A program made the position numbers and the translations under genes. From an uncultured bacterium (GTDB taxonomy: Bacteria > Desulfobacterota > Desulfovibrionia > Desulfovibrionales > Desulfovibrionaceae), in the NCBI GenBank assembly GCA_905214305.1, contig CAJMLK010000032.1, positions 1-31,737 on the forward strand: a DNA stretch of 31,737 nucleotides, in the 5' to 3' direction. The notes below the pieces were generated by a model. The model was not told the DNA's origin. It did no database searches and saw only the letters and a program-made list of their open reading frames with translations. The number at the start of each line of letters is the position of its first letter. Position 1 is the first letter of the stretch. Below, one piece after another: positions 16,098 through 24,213 of the stretch.

Positions 16098-17213
16098 CTA
16101 TTTCTCCTTGAGGGCCTGCAACATGGGTTCACGCAGGGCGTCCGCACCTATGAACAGGCCGGGCATGATGCCGTGCCAGAGCACGGAGGATGCGCTTATG
16201 CCGGGCTGGGCAAAAAGCGCCAGGCGCACGTCTTCCACCATCTGCCCCGTGTTCTGCTCCATAACCAGAAAGCGCCTGCCCGGCGCGATCGCCCGCAGGG
16301 CTTCTTCCGGAAAGGGAAAAAGCGTGATGGGCCGGAACAGGCCGATCCTGTGTCCTTGGGCGCGCAGCTGGCGTATGGCGCTGCGGGCGATGCGGCCGAT
16401 GGAGCCAAAGGCCACCACCACAAGCTCGGCGTCGTCCACGTCCACGCATTCCCATGCGCATTCGGCCTTCATGGCTTCATATTTTTTCATGAGCTGGCGG
16501 TTGCGCTCGGCAAGTGCGCCTTCGGCAAGATAGACCGACTTGAGCAGCCGGGGGGCCGCGCCGGGGCCACGCTTGCCGTAGCCTTCAAGCCGCCAGTCCT
16601 TTGTCAGGGCGGCAAGGGCCTCGGGAGCAACGGCATCGGCCGGGGCCACACGCCGCACAGGCTCCTTTATCTGACCCACGATGGCGTCTCCGAGCACCAT
16701 GACCGGGTTGGCATACCTGAAGGCCAGCGCAAAGGCGCGGAACATGAAGTCATAGCATTCCTGGGCAGTGGCCGGGGCCAGCACCAGATTGCGGTGGTCG
16801 CCGTGCCCGCCGCCCTTGACGGCCTGAAAATAGTCGCCCTGCGAGGGGCCGATGTCGCCAAGGCCCGGCCCGCCGCGCTGCATGTTGACCATGACCCCCG
16901 GCACGTGGCTGCCCGCCATGTAGGAGATGCCCTCCTGCATGAGGGATATGCCGCAACTGGAGGAAGACGTGAGCGCCTGAATGCCGCAGGCTGCCGCGCC
17001 CAGCAGCATGTTGACGGCAGCCACCTCGCTTTCGGCCTGCACAAACTGCCCGCCATGTTCCGGCAGCAGCGAAGAAAGGACTTCGGGGATTTCGTTCTGC
17101 GGCGTGATGGGGTAGCCGAAGTAGCAGCGGCAGCCCGCGTCAACTGCGCCGAAGGCTACGGCCTCATTGCCCTTGATGAGGATACGCTCGGAAGCATTCT
17201 GGCTCTGGCTCAT
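16098..17213 (-). CDS. 2-oxoacid:ferredoxin oxidoreductase, alpha subunit (VorB/KorA-type)
   Basis: This 371-residue subunit has GYPITPQNE (33-41), AESEVAAVNM (60-69), TSSSSCGISLMQEG (82-95) and the GGPGLGDIGPSQGDYFQ stretch that mark the VorB/KorA alpha subunit. Together with beta, gamma and the ferredoxin it oxidises a 2-oxoacid to its acyl-CoA while reducing ferredoxin; candidate substrates are branched-chain 2-oxoacids or 2-oxoglutarate. The ATG overlaps the ferredoxin stop by 4 bases (ATGA), so translation is coupled. Confidence 0.92.
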   Translation of the reverse strand: MSQSQNASERILIKGNEAVAFGAVDAGCRCYFGYPITPQNEIPEVLSSLLPEHGGQFVQAESEVAAVNMLLGAAACGIQALTSSSSCGISLMQEGISYMAGSHVPGVMVNMQRGGPGLGDIGPSQGDYFQAVKGGGHGDHRNLVLAPATAQECYDFMFRAFALAFRYANPVMVLGDAIVGQIKEPVRRVAPADAVAPEALAALTKDWRLEGYGKRGPGAAPRLLKSVYLAEGALAERNRQLMKKYEAMKAECAWECVDVDDAELVVVAFGSIGRIARSAIRQLRAQGHRIGLFRPITLFPFPEEALRAIAPGRRFLVMEQNTGQMVEDVRLALFAQPGISASSVLWHGIMPGLFIGADALREPMLQALKEK

Positions 17214-17434
17214 GCCTCGCCCCCTTTTTTACCGGTGCTTTTGAAGACGCGGATAGCCGCATCCGGGCACATGACGGCACAGGAAGCGCACCCCGTGCAT
17301 TGCCCGTCCATTTCCATGACTTCATAGCCCTGACGGTTGAACCGGCCCGATGGCCGCAGAATGTGCACGGGGCAGGCTTCCACGCACAGGCGGCAGCCCT
17401 TGCAGCGTTCTTCCAGAAACACGATTCGTGACAT
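17210..17434 (-). CDS. 2-oxoacid:ferredoxin oxidoreductase, ferredoxin-like delta subunit
   Basis: This 74-residue protein carries two [4Fe-4S] motifs, CKGCRLCVEACP (C11, C14, C17, C21) and CTGCASCAVMCP (C46, C49, C52, C56), and is the electron-transfer subunit of the complex encoded downstream. AAGGAG precedes the ATG at 17434; the longer in-frame start at 17476 has no support. It is the first gene of the operon, which sets the order delta, alpha, beta, gamma. Confidence 0.93.
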   Translation of the reverse strand: MSRIVFLEERCKGCRLCVEACPVHILRPSGRFNRQGYEVMEMDGQCTGCASCAVMCPDAAIRVFKSTGKKGGEA

Positions 17435-17504
17435 GAGTACTCCTTGGGGGGGGCTTTGCCTGCCTGAGCAAGGCAAACAGGTCGCCGCGGGCGGCCTGTG
17501 CCCT

Positions 17505-17570
17505 GGGCCTTGCCATCAAGGCCCTTTCTTGCCCCGGCACGCCTTGCAGGGCCATCCCGCAGGGCGTGCC
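17505..17570. other. Two strong hairpins between queA and the oxidoreductase operon
   Basis: GGGCCTTG/CAAGGCCC (17505-17524) is a perfect 8-bp stem with a CCAT loop. GGCACGCC/GGCGTGCC (17536-17570) encloses TGC, GGG / CCC, GCA and also has a CCAT loop. Neither has a U-tract on the minus strand. They lie in the 207-base gap, so they are either queA 3' structures or leader structures of the operon. Confidence 0.55.
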
Positions 17571-17641
17571 GACAGCATGCCGCCCGCAGGTCGCGCATGC
17601 CCTTGCGGCGTGCGGAGTACGGACGGCGCGGGCAATGGGCA

Positions 17642-18739
17642 TCAGCGGATCAGCATGGCATCCCCATATGAAAAGAATCTGTAGTTGTTGGCAACGGCCT
17701 CGGCATAGGCGTCAAGCACGCGCTTGCGCCCGGCAAAGGCCGAAACCAGCATGAGCAGGGAAGATTCCGGCAGGTGAAAATTGGTCACCAGCCCGTCCGC
17801 CACGCGGAAAGGCCTGCCGGGGTAAAGAAAGATGTCTGTCCAGCCGGTATAGGGCTGCACGCGGCCGCAAAGTTCCGCAACCCCTTCAAGGGTGCGCAGG
17901 CTGGTTGTGCCCACGGCAATGACAGGCCGTTTTTCTTCTTTGGCTCTGGCGATTGCCAGGGCCGTGGCTTCGGGTACTTCTATATACTCGCGGTGCATGC
18001 GGTGGCTGCGTATGTCGTTGCTGCGCACGGGACTGAACGTGCCGTAACCCACATAAAGCGTCACTTCCGCCCATTCAAAGCCTTTTTCCGCCAGACGTTC
18101 GCGCAGGGGCGGCGTAAAGTGCAGGCCCGCCGTCGGCGCGGCCACAGACCCGGTTTTGTCCTGACGGGCATAGACGGTCTGGTAGCGGCTGAGGTCGTCT
18201 TCGGCATCGGGTCTTTTGATGTAGGGCGGCAGGGGGATATGCCCCGTGGCCGCAAAGGCCGCCGCCAGATCGCCCGTCCAGCTCAGGCGCACGCGCCGCT
18301 GGCCGAAGGGGCCGGATTCCAGCACGGTTACGCCTATGCCCGCACCAAAGCCGAAGCTTTCGCCTTCGCGGATGCTGCCGCCGGAGCGCACAAGGCCCTC
18401 GGCCTCGGCGTAAAAACCGCCGTTTTTATCCGCTCTGGCCCGTTCGACCACAAGGGGCAGGGGCGTAAGCAGTAAAAATTCCACCTTGCCGCCTGTGGAG
18501 CGTGTGCCAAGAAGGCGCGCCTGCAACACACGGGAATTGTTGGCAACCAGCAGCGCACCCTCGGGCAGGCAGCGGGGCAGGTCACAGAAATTTTCATGGT
18601 GCAGGGTCAGCTCGCCGCTGCGAGGCATGACCAGAAGCCGCGAACCGCCCCTTTCTTCCGGCGGAAACTGGGCGACCTGGTCCTGTGGCAGGTCGAAACG
18701 ATAGCTTTGCAGTAAGAAATCAGCTTCCTCAATATGCAT
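17642..18739 (-). CDS. queA: S-adenosylmethionine:tRNA ribosyltransferase-isomerase
   Basis: This 365-residue enzyme transfers and isomerises the ribosyl part of SAM onto 7-aminomethyl-7-deazaguanine in tRNA, giving epoxyqueuosine. Signatures are GHIPLPPYI (166-174), SVAAPTAGLHF (198-208), VGTTSLRTLE (276-285) and TNFHLPESSLLMLVSAF (319-335), ending FSYGDAMLI. Length is normal. The start MHIEEADFLL fits the family N-terminus although the ribosome site is weak (GGGAC). It is divergent from the lipoprotein gene. Confidence 0.96.
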   Translation of the reverse strand: MHIEEADFLLQSYRFDLPQDQVAQFPPEERGGSRLLVMPRSGELTLHHENFCDLPRCLPEGALLVANNSRVLQARLLGTRSTGGKVEFLLLTPLPLVVERARADKNGGFYAEAEGLVRSGGSIREGESFGFGAGIGVTVLESGPFGQRRVRLSWTGDLAAAFAATGHIPLPPYIKRPDAEDDLSRYQTVYARQDKTGSVAAPTAGLHFTPPLRERLAEKGFEWAEVTLYVGYGTFSPVRSNDIRSHRMHREYIEVPEATALAIARAKEEKRPVIAVGTTSLRTLEGVAELCGRVQPYTGWTDIFLYPGRPFRVADGLVTNFHLPESSLLMLVSAFAGRKRVLDAYAEAVANNYRFFSYGDAMLIR

Positions 18740-18869
18740 GACGTACAGGTCCCGGTTATGATGTTCCCGCCCCTGACATGTCTGCCGCTCTTGTCAGGGC
18801 AGGGCGTTGAGGCTAGGGTGACGTGATTGCTCCCCTTGGCATGACGAGCGGGAGGTAAGGAGTATAGCC

Positions 18870-19466
18870 ATGCGGCGGCCTCTTGTCATCCTTGTGTTAC
18901 TGGCAGTTCTCGCAACAATTCAGGGTTGCGCCTCCATCGGGCTGGAAAATCCTTTTTCCAGCGACCCTTTGACCGGCGGAACCGATGTCCCCACAAGCCA
19001 GCTGCTTGGCGTGCCTGCGCCTGCGGGCATGCAGCGCTATGCCTCGCACGGCTTTCAGAGTTTTGGCCCCGGCGGCGGGCGGCAGGGGCTTGAAGTGCTG
19101 CGTGGTCAGGTCAATACCGGCTTTGCGGCCCAGATCATGTACTCCGGCCTGCAGGCCCAGGGCTGGCAGCTTCGTCTGGCCCTGCGCAAGGGCACGCGGG
19201 CCGTGTATGTATATGACCGGGGGGCGGCCATGGCTGTGCTGACCTTTGAAAATCAGGCCATGCTCACCATCATGAATATCTGGACAGGCGACCGGCTGCC
19301 CGATGGCGCGCCCCTGCCCATGCAGGATGCGGCCGATGCAGGCGCTGCGCCCCCGGCCGGAGATTCCGGCGGATATGACGCGGGCGGCATGAACACCGCC
19401 CCGCAGGGCGGCTACGGCGGAAGCAGTCATGGCGGCGGGAGCGGCCTGCAGGAGCGTAACCTATGA
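18870..19466 (+). CDS. Putative lipoprotein of unknown function
   Basis: This 198-residue protein has a basic start (MRR), a hydrophobic stretch and a lipobox-like IQGC with Cys20, so it is probably exported and lipidated. The middle (about 50-145) looks like a compact alpha/beta domain; the tail (about 150-198) is Gly/Ser/Ala-rich and probably disordered. I do not recognise the family. The start has AAGGAG 7 bases upstream. Its stop overlaps the coaBC start by 4 bases (ATGA), so it is cotranslated with coaBC, although no functional link is obvious. Confidence 0.8.
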   Translation: MRRPLVILVLLAVLATIQGCASIGLENPFSSDPLTGGTDVPTSQLLGVPAPAGMQRYASHGFQSFGPGGGRQGLEVLRGQVNTGFAAQIMYSGLQAQGWQLRLALRKGTRAVYVYDRGAAMAVLTFENQAMLTIMNIWTGDRLPDGAPLPMQDAADAGAAPPAGDSGGYDAGGMNTAPQGGYGGSSHGGGSGLQERNL

Positions 19467-20716
19467 GCGATCAGAAAAGCGGACTCAAAACGCCTTTTGA
19501 CCACAGCACGCGTTTTGTGCAAAAGCGGGTGCATCTCGGCATCTGCGGTTCTGTTGCCTGTTATCGGGCGGCGGATCTTCTGCGCGCGTGGCGCGGCCTG
19601 GGCATGCATGTTTCGGTCACGCTCACGCCGGGGGCGCGCCGTTTTGTGACGCCCATGCTTTTTGAATCTCTGGGCGCTGCGCCTGTGTATGAAGACATGT
19701 TCACACAGGGGCAGGAAATTTTCGCCCATCTTGAGCCGGGCCAGCACGCTCAGGCCATGATAGTGGCTCCGGCCTCGGCCGATGCGCTTTTTCGTCTGGC
19801 CCACGGAGCTGCCGGTGACATGCTGGCCGCCCAGGCTCTGGCGTTTGACGGCCCCCTTGTCATTGCTCCGGCCATGAATCCGCGCATGTGGTCGCATCCG
19901 GCTACCAGAGCCAATGCAGCCCTTTTGCGCGAGCGGGGGGCGCATGTTGTGGCCCCGGCCTGCGGCGGCACGGCTTGCGGTGATGAGGGCGAGGGCAGGC
20001 TGGCCCCCCTGCACGATATTTTTCTGGCGGCGCTCAAGGCGCTCAGCCCGCAGGATATGGCGGACAGACGGGTGATGGTCACCCTTGGCCCCACCCGTGA
20101 GGGCTGGGACGGCGTGCGCTTCTGGTCCAACCCTTCCAGCGGGCTGATGGGCGCGGCATTGGCCGTGTGCGCTTGGCTGCGCGGGGCGGAGGTGACGGCG
20201 GTGTGCGGGCCGGGGGTGCGTGCGCGCATGCCGCAGGGCATCGTGCGGCGCGACGTGGTGAACGCGCGCGACATGTTTGCCGTGTCCGAGGCCCTGTGGC
20301 CGCAGATGGACGTGGGCATGTTCACCGCTGCGGTAGCGGACTTTTCCCCCAAACCTCTGGGCGGGCGCAAGTTTAAAAAGGCCGAGGCCCCACAGGGCTT
20401 CAGCCTGGATTTTCTGCCCAATCCCGATATTTTGCAGACCCTTGCGGAACGGCGCGCCCCGGGACAGAAAATTCTGGCCTTTGCCGCCGAAACCGCGCCG
20501 GACATGAACGCCCTGCTGCCTCTGGCCCATGCCAAGATCGCGCGAAAAAAGGCCGATCTGCTGGCCGCCAACCGGGTCAACAGCGCGGACAGCGGCTTTG
20601 CCTCGCCCACCAACAGCATGGCTGTGGTGGACGCCAATGGCCGTGAAGAAATCTGGCCCACCCAAAGCAAGGCCGATGTGGCCTGGGAACTGTGCTCGTG
20701 GCTTTTGCGCATGTAA
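19463..20716 (+). CDS. coaBC: Bifunctional phosphopantothenoylcysteine decarboxylase/synthetase
   Basis: This 417-residue protein catalyses two steps of coenzyme A synthesis, joining cysteine to 4'-phosphopantothenate and decarboxylating the product. The flavin-dependent CoaC half has GSVACYRA (29-36), APASADALFRLAHGAAGDML (102-121), APAMNPRMW with N139, and the CGDEGEGRL loop with Cys172. The CoaB half begins near 200 with TLGPTREGWDGVRFWSNPSSG (a variant of TAGPTREPxDPVR) and continues with AAVADF and KKAEAP. Length is typical. It overlaps the lipoprotein gene by 4 bases and the next gene by about 25. Confidence 0.95.
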   Translation: MSDQKSGLKTPFDHSTRFVQKRVHLGICGSVACYRAADLLRAWRGLGMHVSVTLTPGARRFVTPMLFESLGAAPVYEDMFTQGQEIFAHLEPGQHAQAMIVAPASADALFRLAHGAAGDMLAAQALAFDGPLVIAPAMNPRMWSHPATRANAALLRERGAHVVAPACGGTACGDEGEGRLAPLHDIFLAALKALSPQDMADRRVMVTLGPTREGWDGVRFWSNPSSGLMGAALAVCAWLRGAEVTAVCGPGVRARMPQGIVRRDVVNARDMFAVSEALWPQMDVGMFTAAVADFSPKPLGGRKFKKAEAPQGFSLDFLPNPDILQTLAERRAPGQKILAFAAETAPDMNALLPLAHAKIARKKADLLAANRVNSADSGFASPTNSMAVVDANGREEIWPTQSKADVAWELCSWLLRM

Positions 20717-21639
20717 ATCCGCTCAGTGCTCTGTGGCAGCGGCGTGGCCTTTCCTGCCTGCTCATGCCTGAAGGCTTTGACGCCTTTGCCCCGCGCCGTG
20801 CTGAAAGCGCGGCAGCGCCGAGCGCCCGTGAGGGAGAAGGCCGGTCTCGCTACGGTCATGCGGCCAGTCAGCCCACGCATGCCCGTCAGGGAATGCCGGG
20901 CGGGGCCGAAGCGCAGGCCAGCCCTGCCAGCGCTGCCAGACCAGACAGGGCCAGCGTGCCCGCTGGCGGAGACAGGCCGGATGCCCGGAGCCGGAGCCTG
21001 CAGGCCGCGCCCCAGCCAGCTGACCCCGGACAAGGCGGCGGTCGCCGTCCCGCGTCTGTTCAGACAGAAGGCGGACCGGCCGCGCAGACTTCCGGCAGCC
21101 GCCTGTGGAAGCCGCTGGCTCCCGATGTCTGGCCCACGCCCTGGCGCAAGCAGCTTGAAAGGACGCGGCCCGGTCTTGTACTCTGGACGTACTGGAATCT
21201 GGGCCTTGACCTGAGCAACGCGCGGGCCGAAGGGCAGATGGAGCGCCGGACTTTTTTGCAGAAGCTTCTTCAGGACCTGGCCCATCCGGCAGGTACGCAT
21301 ACGTTCTGGCCCGCCGGTCTGCCGGAGGAGGGCGATGCCCGGCCCGCCGCGCCGCCGGTGGCATCGGCTGCGCGTGAAGACGGTCTTGTGCCGCATGCTG
21401 ACGCGTTCTGGTCAGGGGCTTCCCGCCTTGGCGCGCGGGGCGTTGTTGTTATGGGCTCTGCGGCGGTCAAGGCTCTGGGGCTTCCCTCCGGCCTGCGCCC
21501 GCTGCAGCAGGCGCGCTACCGCGGGCACATGGTTTGGGTGCTTTGGGACGTGGACTACATGCAGCGCGAGGACCAGCGCTATGCGTCCATGCTGGCTTTT
21601 TTGCGGCAGGCTTTACGACAGGTGACGCGCCAGAGGTAG
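20692..21639 (+). CDS. Unknown protein with disordered N-terminus; C-terminal domain perhaps uracil-DNA-glycosylase-like
   Basis: The frame gives up to 315 residues. The GTG at 20692 is one choice; a GTG at 20698 or an ATG at 20764 are alternatives, so the N-terminus is uncertain. Residues 30-135 are Ala/Pro/Arg/Gln-rich and probably disordered. The C-terminal 180 residues look folded: WTYWNLGLDL, HTFWPAGLP, then VVVMGSAAVKALGL and a final RYASMLAFLRQAL helix. The latter order faintly resembles the C-terminal half of uracil-DNA glycosylase folds, as also seen in polymerase III psi subunits, without catalytic motifs. That is low-confidence inference. It follows coaBC directly. Confidence 0.7.
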   Translation: MLVAFAHVNPLSALWQRRGLSCLLMPEGFDAFAPRRAESAAAPSAREGEGRSRYGHAASQPTHARQGMPGGAEAQASPASAARPDRASVPAGGDRPDARSRSLQAAPQPADPGQGGGRRPASVQTEGGPAAQTSGSRLWKPLAPDVWPTPWRKQLERTRPGLVLWTYWNLGLDLSNARAEGQMERRTFLQKLLQDLAHPAGTHTFWPAGLPEEGDARPAAPPVASAAREDGLVPHADAFWSGASRLGARGVVVMGSAAVKALGLPSGLRPLQQARYRGHMVWVLWDVDYMQREDQRYASMLAFLRQALRQVTRQR

Positions 21640-22116
21640 TGTTTCAGCAGAGGTTTTCACCCTGCTCCAACGCGTAAAGCCGAAGTTGCCGGACAACGGC
21701 AGCCCGTGTGCGGGAAAGGGTGAACAGCCCTGCGCAAGCCGGACAGACGGTGCGCAGTCGAGGCAAAACGGTGCTGCGAGGCTTTGTTGTCGTATCGTGG
21801 TTTTTTTGTGCCGCGCCGTCAGCCTTCGGGGCTTGGCAGGAAATCCGGTTCCGGGCCTTGGCAGAAAGTCTGGCCGAAGAGCAGCCTGAAAGCCCTGTCA
21901 CGTGCGGACTCGCAAGGTCCGCATCCACAAAGCGGAGTCTGCCTGCTGTCCGGCCATCATGCACAGGGCCGGAGAAGCCTCACCCGCGAGGCAGGGGCTG
22001 CCTCAAAGTGATCTGCGCCGGCAAGTCCGGTGCAGAACGCTTGTTTTTTTGCGCGCTGTTTCGGGGGCATGCCCTGATTTGGTCGTGAGGGGTGCGGGCG
22101 GTTTTTCGGAGGTATC
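21640..22116 (+). other. Intergenic region ahead of the split lysine exporter
   Basis: 477 bases with one weak small-gene candidate (21771-22088). I see no terminator after the upstream gene and no convincing promoter. Confidence 0.5.
21771..22088 (+). CDS. Candidate small secreted protein or decayed gene
   Basis: A GTG at 21771 has GAGG 7 bases upstream and opens a 105-codon frame. The first 20 residues read like a Sec signal peptide (VLRGFVVVSWFFCAAPSAFG, apparent cut after AFG). The following 30 residues are plausible protein, but the rest is Arg/Cys/Pro-rich and resembles translated noncoding GC-rich DNA. It could be a gene truncated by frameshift, or chance. Confidence 0.25.
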   Translation: MLRGFVVVSWFFCAAPSAFGAWQEIRFRALAESLAEEQPESPVTCGLARSASTKRSLPAVRPSCTGPEKPHPRGRGCLKVICAGKSGAERLFFCALFRGHALIWS

Positions 22117-22518
22117 GTGTTTATCGCCATCGGTTTGATGTTTCTGGGCATGCTGGCGGGTTTTCTGCTGCGCGGGCGGCCTCTGGCCGCAGCGCTTTCA
22201 CGCTGCGTGACACCTGCCATTGTGCTGCTGCTCTTTGCCCTGGGTATTTCCGTGGGCGGCAACCGTACCCTCATGAGCGCCCTGCCTGAACTGGGCAGCG
22301 CCGCCATGCTGCTGACCCTGTTCGGCGTGGGCGGTTCTCTTGTCTGCGTCATGTGCATCCGCCGTTTTTTCAGGCAGCCCCCGGAACCTGAAGCGTTGAA
22401 AGCATTTGGTACAGGCAGCACAGTGGAAGATTCCTGCTCCGCGCGTGCCGCCACCTCTGCGGCTTCTTCGGCTCCCGTGGATTCCGCCGACACAGGGCAG
22501 GGCGGTTCGCATTCATGA
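22117..22518 (+). CDS. LysO-family lysine exporter, N-terminal half (DUF340-like)
   Basis: This 133-residue membrane protein has three predicted helices in residues 1-80 (MFIAIGLMFLGMLAGFLL, VTPAIVLLLFALGISVGG, AAMLLTLFGVGGSLVCVMC), matching the N-terminal part of LysO, followed by a polar Ser/Ala-rich tail (about 88-133). The GTG start has GGAGG 5 bases upstream. Its stop overlaps the next gene's start by 4 bases (ATGA). In E. coli these two parts are one protein of about 300 residues that exports L-lysine and its toxic analogue thialysine. The two products probably form one transporter. Confidence 0.8.
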   Translation: MFIAIGLMFLGMLAGFLLRGRPLAAALSRCVTPAIVLLLFALGISVGGNRTLMSALPELGSAAMLLTLFGVGGSLVCVMCIRRFFRQPPEPEALKAFGTGSTVEDSCSARAATSAASSAPVDSADTGQGGSHS

Positions 22519-23114
22519 ACGGCAGCCTGATGATCCTGTTTTTTTTCGGCGCCGGAGTCTTGCTGGCCCGGCTGGGTGTCGTGCCTGACTACTTCATCGA
22601 GCACGACATGACGCTTTACGTGCTGTGGGCGCTCATGCTGCTGGTGGGTATATCAATGGGCGCGGACAGAAGGCTTGGCGAAATGCTGCGCACGCTGCGG
22701 CCCCGCGTATTGCTGCTGCCCCTTGCCACCACGGTGGGAACCTTTGCGGGTACGGCCCTTGCCAGCCTTTTTCTGGTTTACAGTGCGGCGGAGTGCATGG
22801 CCGTAGGCTCGGGTTTTGCCTATTACTCGCTTTCGTCCATCTTCATCACCCAGTACAAGGGGCCGGAGCTGGGAACCATCGCTCTTATCAGCAATATTGC
22901 CCGCGAACTGATGACCCTGCTTTTTACGCCGCTGCTGGTGCGCTTTATGGGACCCACGGCAGCCATAAGCTGCGGCGGGGCCTCCACGCTGGACACCACC
23001 CTGCCGGTGATTACGCGGTATGCGGGCAAACAGTGGATATTCATATCCATTGTACATGCGCTGGTACTGGATTTCAGCGTGCCTTTCTGGGTGACCTTTT
23101 TCTGCGGCATCTAG
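22515..23114 (+). CDS. lysO: LysO-family lysine exporter, C-terminal half
   Basis: This 199-residue protein has about six membrane helices and the LysO signatures GSGFAYYSLSSIFIT, ALISNIARELMTLLF and CGGASTLDTTLPVITR (compare the E. coli CGATSMDFTLPVLQR). These carry most of the conserved transport residues. Translation is coupled to the preceding N-half gene by an ATGA overlap. The stop codon coincides with the start of a short repeat-family fragment. Confidence 0.85.
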   Translation: MNGSLMILFFFGAGVLLARLGVVPDYFIEHDMTLYVLWALMLLVGISMGADRRLGEMLRTLRPRVLLLPLATTVGTFAGTALASLFLVYSAAECMAVGSGFAYYSLSSIFITQYKGPELGTIALISNIARELMTLLFTPLLVRFMGPTAAISCGGASTLDTTLPVITRYAGKQWIFISIVHALVLDFSVPFWVTFFCGI

Positions 23115-23140
23115 AGCAATTTCACTTTGAAACTGCCCTG
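23112..23140 (+). repeat. Fragment of the dispersed repeat family
   Basis: GAGCAATTTCACTTTGAAA followed by CTGCCCTG matches the terminal palindrome of the repeat family; the same CTGCCCTG flank occurs at 27530-27543. It begins at the lysO stop codon. Confidence 0.55.
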
Positions 23141-23355
23141 ACGTGCGCGGGGCAGGCGCGGCCTGTCTGCCCGTAACGCGCCGGGCGGGCGTGGCTGAAG
23201 TTTGAGAAACGTGTTTTCAGGGACGATCCGCACCTGAAAGGCCGGTTGCGGACGTTCCCCTCGCAAAGAGCGATCTGGACGCGCCGCCTTGCCAGAACCG
23301 TAAAAAACTATAACTATATACACGGAGCCGGAATACAGCCTCTGGAGGATATGTC

Positions 23356-24048
23356 ATGGCCCGTATGCGCTCAGCCAAACAAAAATTGAAGGAATGTATC
23401 AACAGCCCCCAATGGCGCGACCATCTGGAAGAAATCGCCCAGGGCGGCCTTGAAAATGTCGGTCCGCTTTTTTCTTTTCTGCTGCTCGGCCCGCAGACCA
23501 TGCACCGCGCCGCTGTGGCACTGGGGCTGGTAACGGCCCGTCTGGCGGAAAAGCAGCCCGAAGCCGCAAAAAACATCATTCGCCGCCTCATGTGGCATCT
23601 GAACGAAGAATCCGGCAATATCGGATGGGGCATCCCCGACGCCTTTGGCGAAATTCTCGCCGCCAGCCCCCTGCTTGCCAAGGATTTTCACCGCATCCTC
23701 GTTTCTTACATCATTGATCTCGGTCACGATGACAACTTTTGCGATCACGACATCCTGCGGCGCTCCTGCTACTGGAGCATCGGACGTCTGGCGCAGGCGA
23801 GGCCCGAGCTGTGCCTTGGCGCGCGCAAATGGCTGCTCAAGGGGCTGGAGGATCAGGACATCATCTGCCGGGGCATGTCTGCCTGGGCATTGAGCCAGCT
23901 GCCGCCCGACCTTATGGACGCACCGGCTCTGCGGCGTCTGGCCGATGGCGGTCATGAAGAGATGTGTGAGCTTTTTGACGGCAATGATGTGTATGAAAAA
24001 AGCGTCAGCCAGATAGCCGGAGAAGCCCTGAGCAGACTTTCTGCCTGA
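23356..24048 (+). CDS. HEAT-repeat-like protein of unknown function
   Basis: This 230-residue protein is nearly all alpha-helical, with repeated amphipathic pairs such as MHRAAVALGLVTARLAE, AAKNIIRRLMWHLNEE and RGMSAWALSQLPP, as in HEAT-type solenoids. It resembles the small HEAT-like family named after Desulfovibrio vulgaris DVU0298, from memory and unchecked. There is no signal peptide, so it is probably a cytoplasmic scaffold. GGAGG lies 7 bases before the ATG, and an AT-rich stretch (23300-23321) may hold its promoter. It is convergent with the peptidase gene. Confidence 0.75.
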   Translation: MARMRSAKQKLKECINSPQWRDHLEEIAQGGLENVGPLFSFLLLGPQTMHRAAVALGLVTARLAEKQPEAAKNIIRRLMWHLNEESGNIGWGIPDAFGEILAASPLLAKDFHRILVSYIIDLGHDDNFCDHDILRRSCYWSIGRLAQARPELCLGARKWLLKGLEDQDIICRGMSAWALSQLPPDLMDAPALRRLADGGHEEMCELFDGNDVYEKSVSQIAGEALSRLSA

Positions 24049-24160
24049 AGCTGACCCGATATGCGGGCTTGCGGCGTCCGGCCGTGCGGGAACTGTGCGC
24101 CGGGTTTGCAGCCCCGGCCGTGTTCACCCCGGACGCGGCAACGCGGCACAACCAGACAGC

Positions 24161-24213
24161 AAAAGAGCGTATCCACATTGAAACGGCCCGTTTCAAGGTG
24201 GATACGCTCTTTT
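24161..24213. terminator. Symmetrical bidirectional terminator
   Basis: AAAAGAGCGTATCCAC-A-TTGAAACG pairs with CGTTTCAA-G-GTGGATACGCTCTTTT, about 25 pairs with one mismatch and a 3-base loop. Runs of A and T on the two sides let it serve both the HEAT-like gene (+) and the peptidase gene (-). Confidence 0.9.

Noticed and set aside
19750..21396. 548-codon minus-strand open frame
   Set aside because: Antisense to coaBC and the following gene; Arg/Ala/Pro-rich with no domain.
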